Below are positions 63,360 to 64,000 of a DNA stretch of 64,000 nt, piece after piece. This stretch comes from Spirosoma sp. (GTDB lineage Bacteria; Bacteroidota; Bacteroidia; Cytophagales; Spirosomataceae), in assembly GCF_026391055.1 (NCBI RefSeq), contig NZ_JAPLET010000029.1, forward strand, positions 248,001 to 312,000, given 5' to 3'. A model generated the notes under the pieces. It had not been told where the DNA came from and made no database searches. It saw nothing but the letters and a program-made list of their open reading frames with translations. Each line of letters starts with the position of its first letter. The stretch's first letter is position 1. The position numbers and the translations under genes were made by a program.

Positions 63360-63746
63360 TGAATGAAGAAGTTTTGATAGACATGGGTATTGATCGTTAC
63401 GGATTTGGGTGGATAAAACAGGCCGCGAACCAGACAGAAAAGAATCGTCAAACAGGTAATCTTGAAATAAATCTATTTTTGTTTATTTAATTAAAATTTA
63501 ATTCTAAAGTTTAGTTAAATATAAAAATATTATTCTCACTATGTTTAGAAATATGAAATTTAATGGATTCTTTGATCTACGGTAATTATGGCTGAAAATG
63601 ATGGATAAACTTATGGCTTAAGGTGATTTTTGCCGCCTGTGCGTAGTGACTACACCCGGATTGGTGGATGATCTGGCAGAATGCCTGTTCAAAAATCAGT
63701 ATCTTGACCGCTTTAAAAGCTCTTGACTAACTTTTACAAAAACAGT
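63360..63746. other. 387-base intergenic region between sigma factor and M20-type peptidase
   Basis: The central part (63470-63570) is very AT-rich. Before the peptidase start, TTG (63704-63706), a 21-base spacer and TAACTTTT (63728-63735) weakly resemble a promoter. No gene or repeat was recognised. Confidence 0.55.
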
Positions 63747-64000
63747 ATGCTAAACCGACTACCCACCTGTCTTACCGGACTATTGATCGCCAGCTTACTA
63801 ACCCACTCTACGCTACAGGCGCAGGATCTGGAACCGGGCAAACTGGCTAACGTGCAAACCCAGTACAGTAAGGAAATTGACCAGTTAGCGAAGAATAAGC
63901 AGGTCCAGAAGGCGTTTCAATTCATTGCCGCCCAAAACAAACGGAACCGCGACGAACTGATTATGCTCACCGAGATTCCGGCTCCGCCCTTTCAGGAAGA
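63747..64000 (+). CDS. M20-type peptidase, N-terminal fragment
   Basis: The first 84 codons of a gene that continues past the window. It has a signal peptide (MLNRLPTCLTGLLIASLLTH...LQAQ) followed by a helical segment and LIMLTEIPAPPFQE. The last phrase is typical of the start of the catalytic domain in M20 dinuclear-zinc aminopeptidases. Its position next to the acylase/TldDE operon fits a role in peptide breakdown. Identification rests on a short stretch. Confidence 0.65.
   Translation, partial: MLNRLPTCLTGLLIASLLTHSTLQAQDLEPGKLANVQTQYSKEIDQLAKNKQVQKAFQFIAAQNKRNRDELIMLTEIPAPPFQE

Overview
The window looks like a chromosome segment of a Bacteroidota bacterium from the Cytophagales, most like Spirosoma and its relatives (Spirosomataceae). 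The signs are three SusC/SusD outer-membrane pairs, a type IX secretion C-terminal sorting domain, delta-60 repeats, LytTR signalling, promoters of the form TTTG / about 20 nt / TAnnTTTG, and roughly balanced base composition. No rRNA, tRNA, CRISPR array, transposase or phage gene was seen.

Region 1 (1-15654, minus strand) is a sugar-acid uptake and dehydration locus. A LacI-type regulator is followed by an operon of at least eight genes: enolase-superfamily enzyme, SusC, SusD, mannonate dehydratase-type enzyme, galactonate dehydratase-type enzyme, SusC, SusD and a mutarotase-fold secreted protein cut by the window edge. All three enolase-superfamily enzymes keep the full metal and base residues with identical spacing, and all three start with a twin-arginine export signal. 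Two near-identical LacI operators, one before the operon and one inside the regulator's own promoter, tie regulator and operon together. Strong hairpins sit directly after two stop codons inside the operon.

Region 2 (15.8-37.6 kb) is mixed. It holds a purine nucleoside phosphorylase, a TPR protein, an arsenic cluster (arsR, arsM, arsN, arsC, acr3) with two copies of an ArsR-type palindrome, a PAP2 phosphatase, a GH39 glycosidase, a small P-loop kinase, the lactate oxidation operon lutABC, an SDR / alcohol dehydrogenase / AraC operon, a LytS/LytTR two-component operon that also encodes a DUF4932 metalloprotease-like protein, and the housekeeping group ctpA, rnpA and rpmH with a clear promoter before rpmH.

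Region 3 (37.7-50.0 kb) holds single genes: an M61 peptidase, a GH130 enzyme, an amidase with a small internal triplication, a three-PAS histidine kinase, a DUF4907 protein, a 1100-residue delta-60 repeat surface protein, a beta-barrel protein and a chloroperoxidase-type hydrolase. Several genes are separated by long, perfect or nearly perfect hairpins.

Region 4 (50.4-64 kb) is a compact seven-gene plus-strand operon: SusC, SusD, a penicillin-acylase-type Ntn hydrolase, a Tat-signal TldD, a leaderless TldE, an S9-type peptidase/esterase and a class C beta-lactamase-type serine hydrolase. An ECF sigma factor (convergent) and an M20-type peptidase follow. The set reads as a system for importing and dismantling N-acylated or otherwise modified peptides. 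This locus and the Tat-exported dehydratase locus are the most interesting parts of the window.
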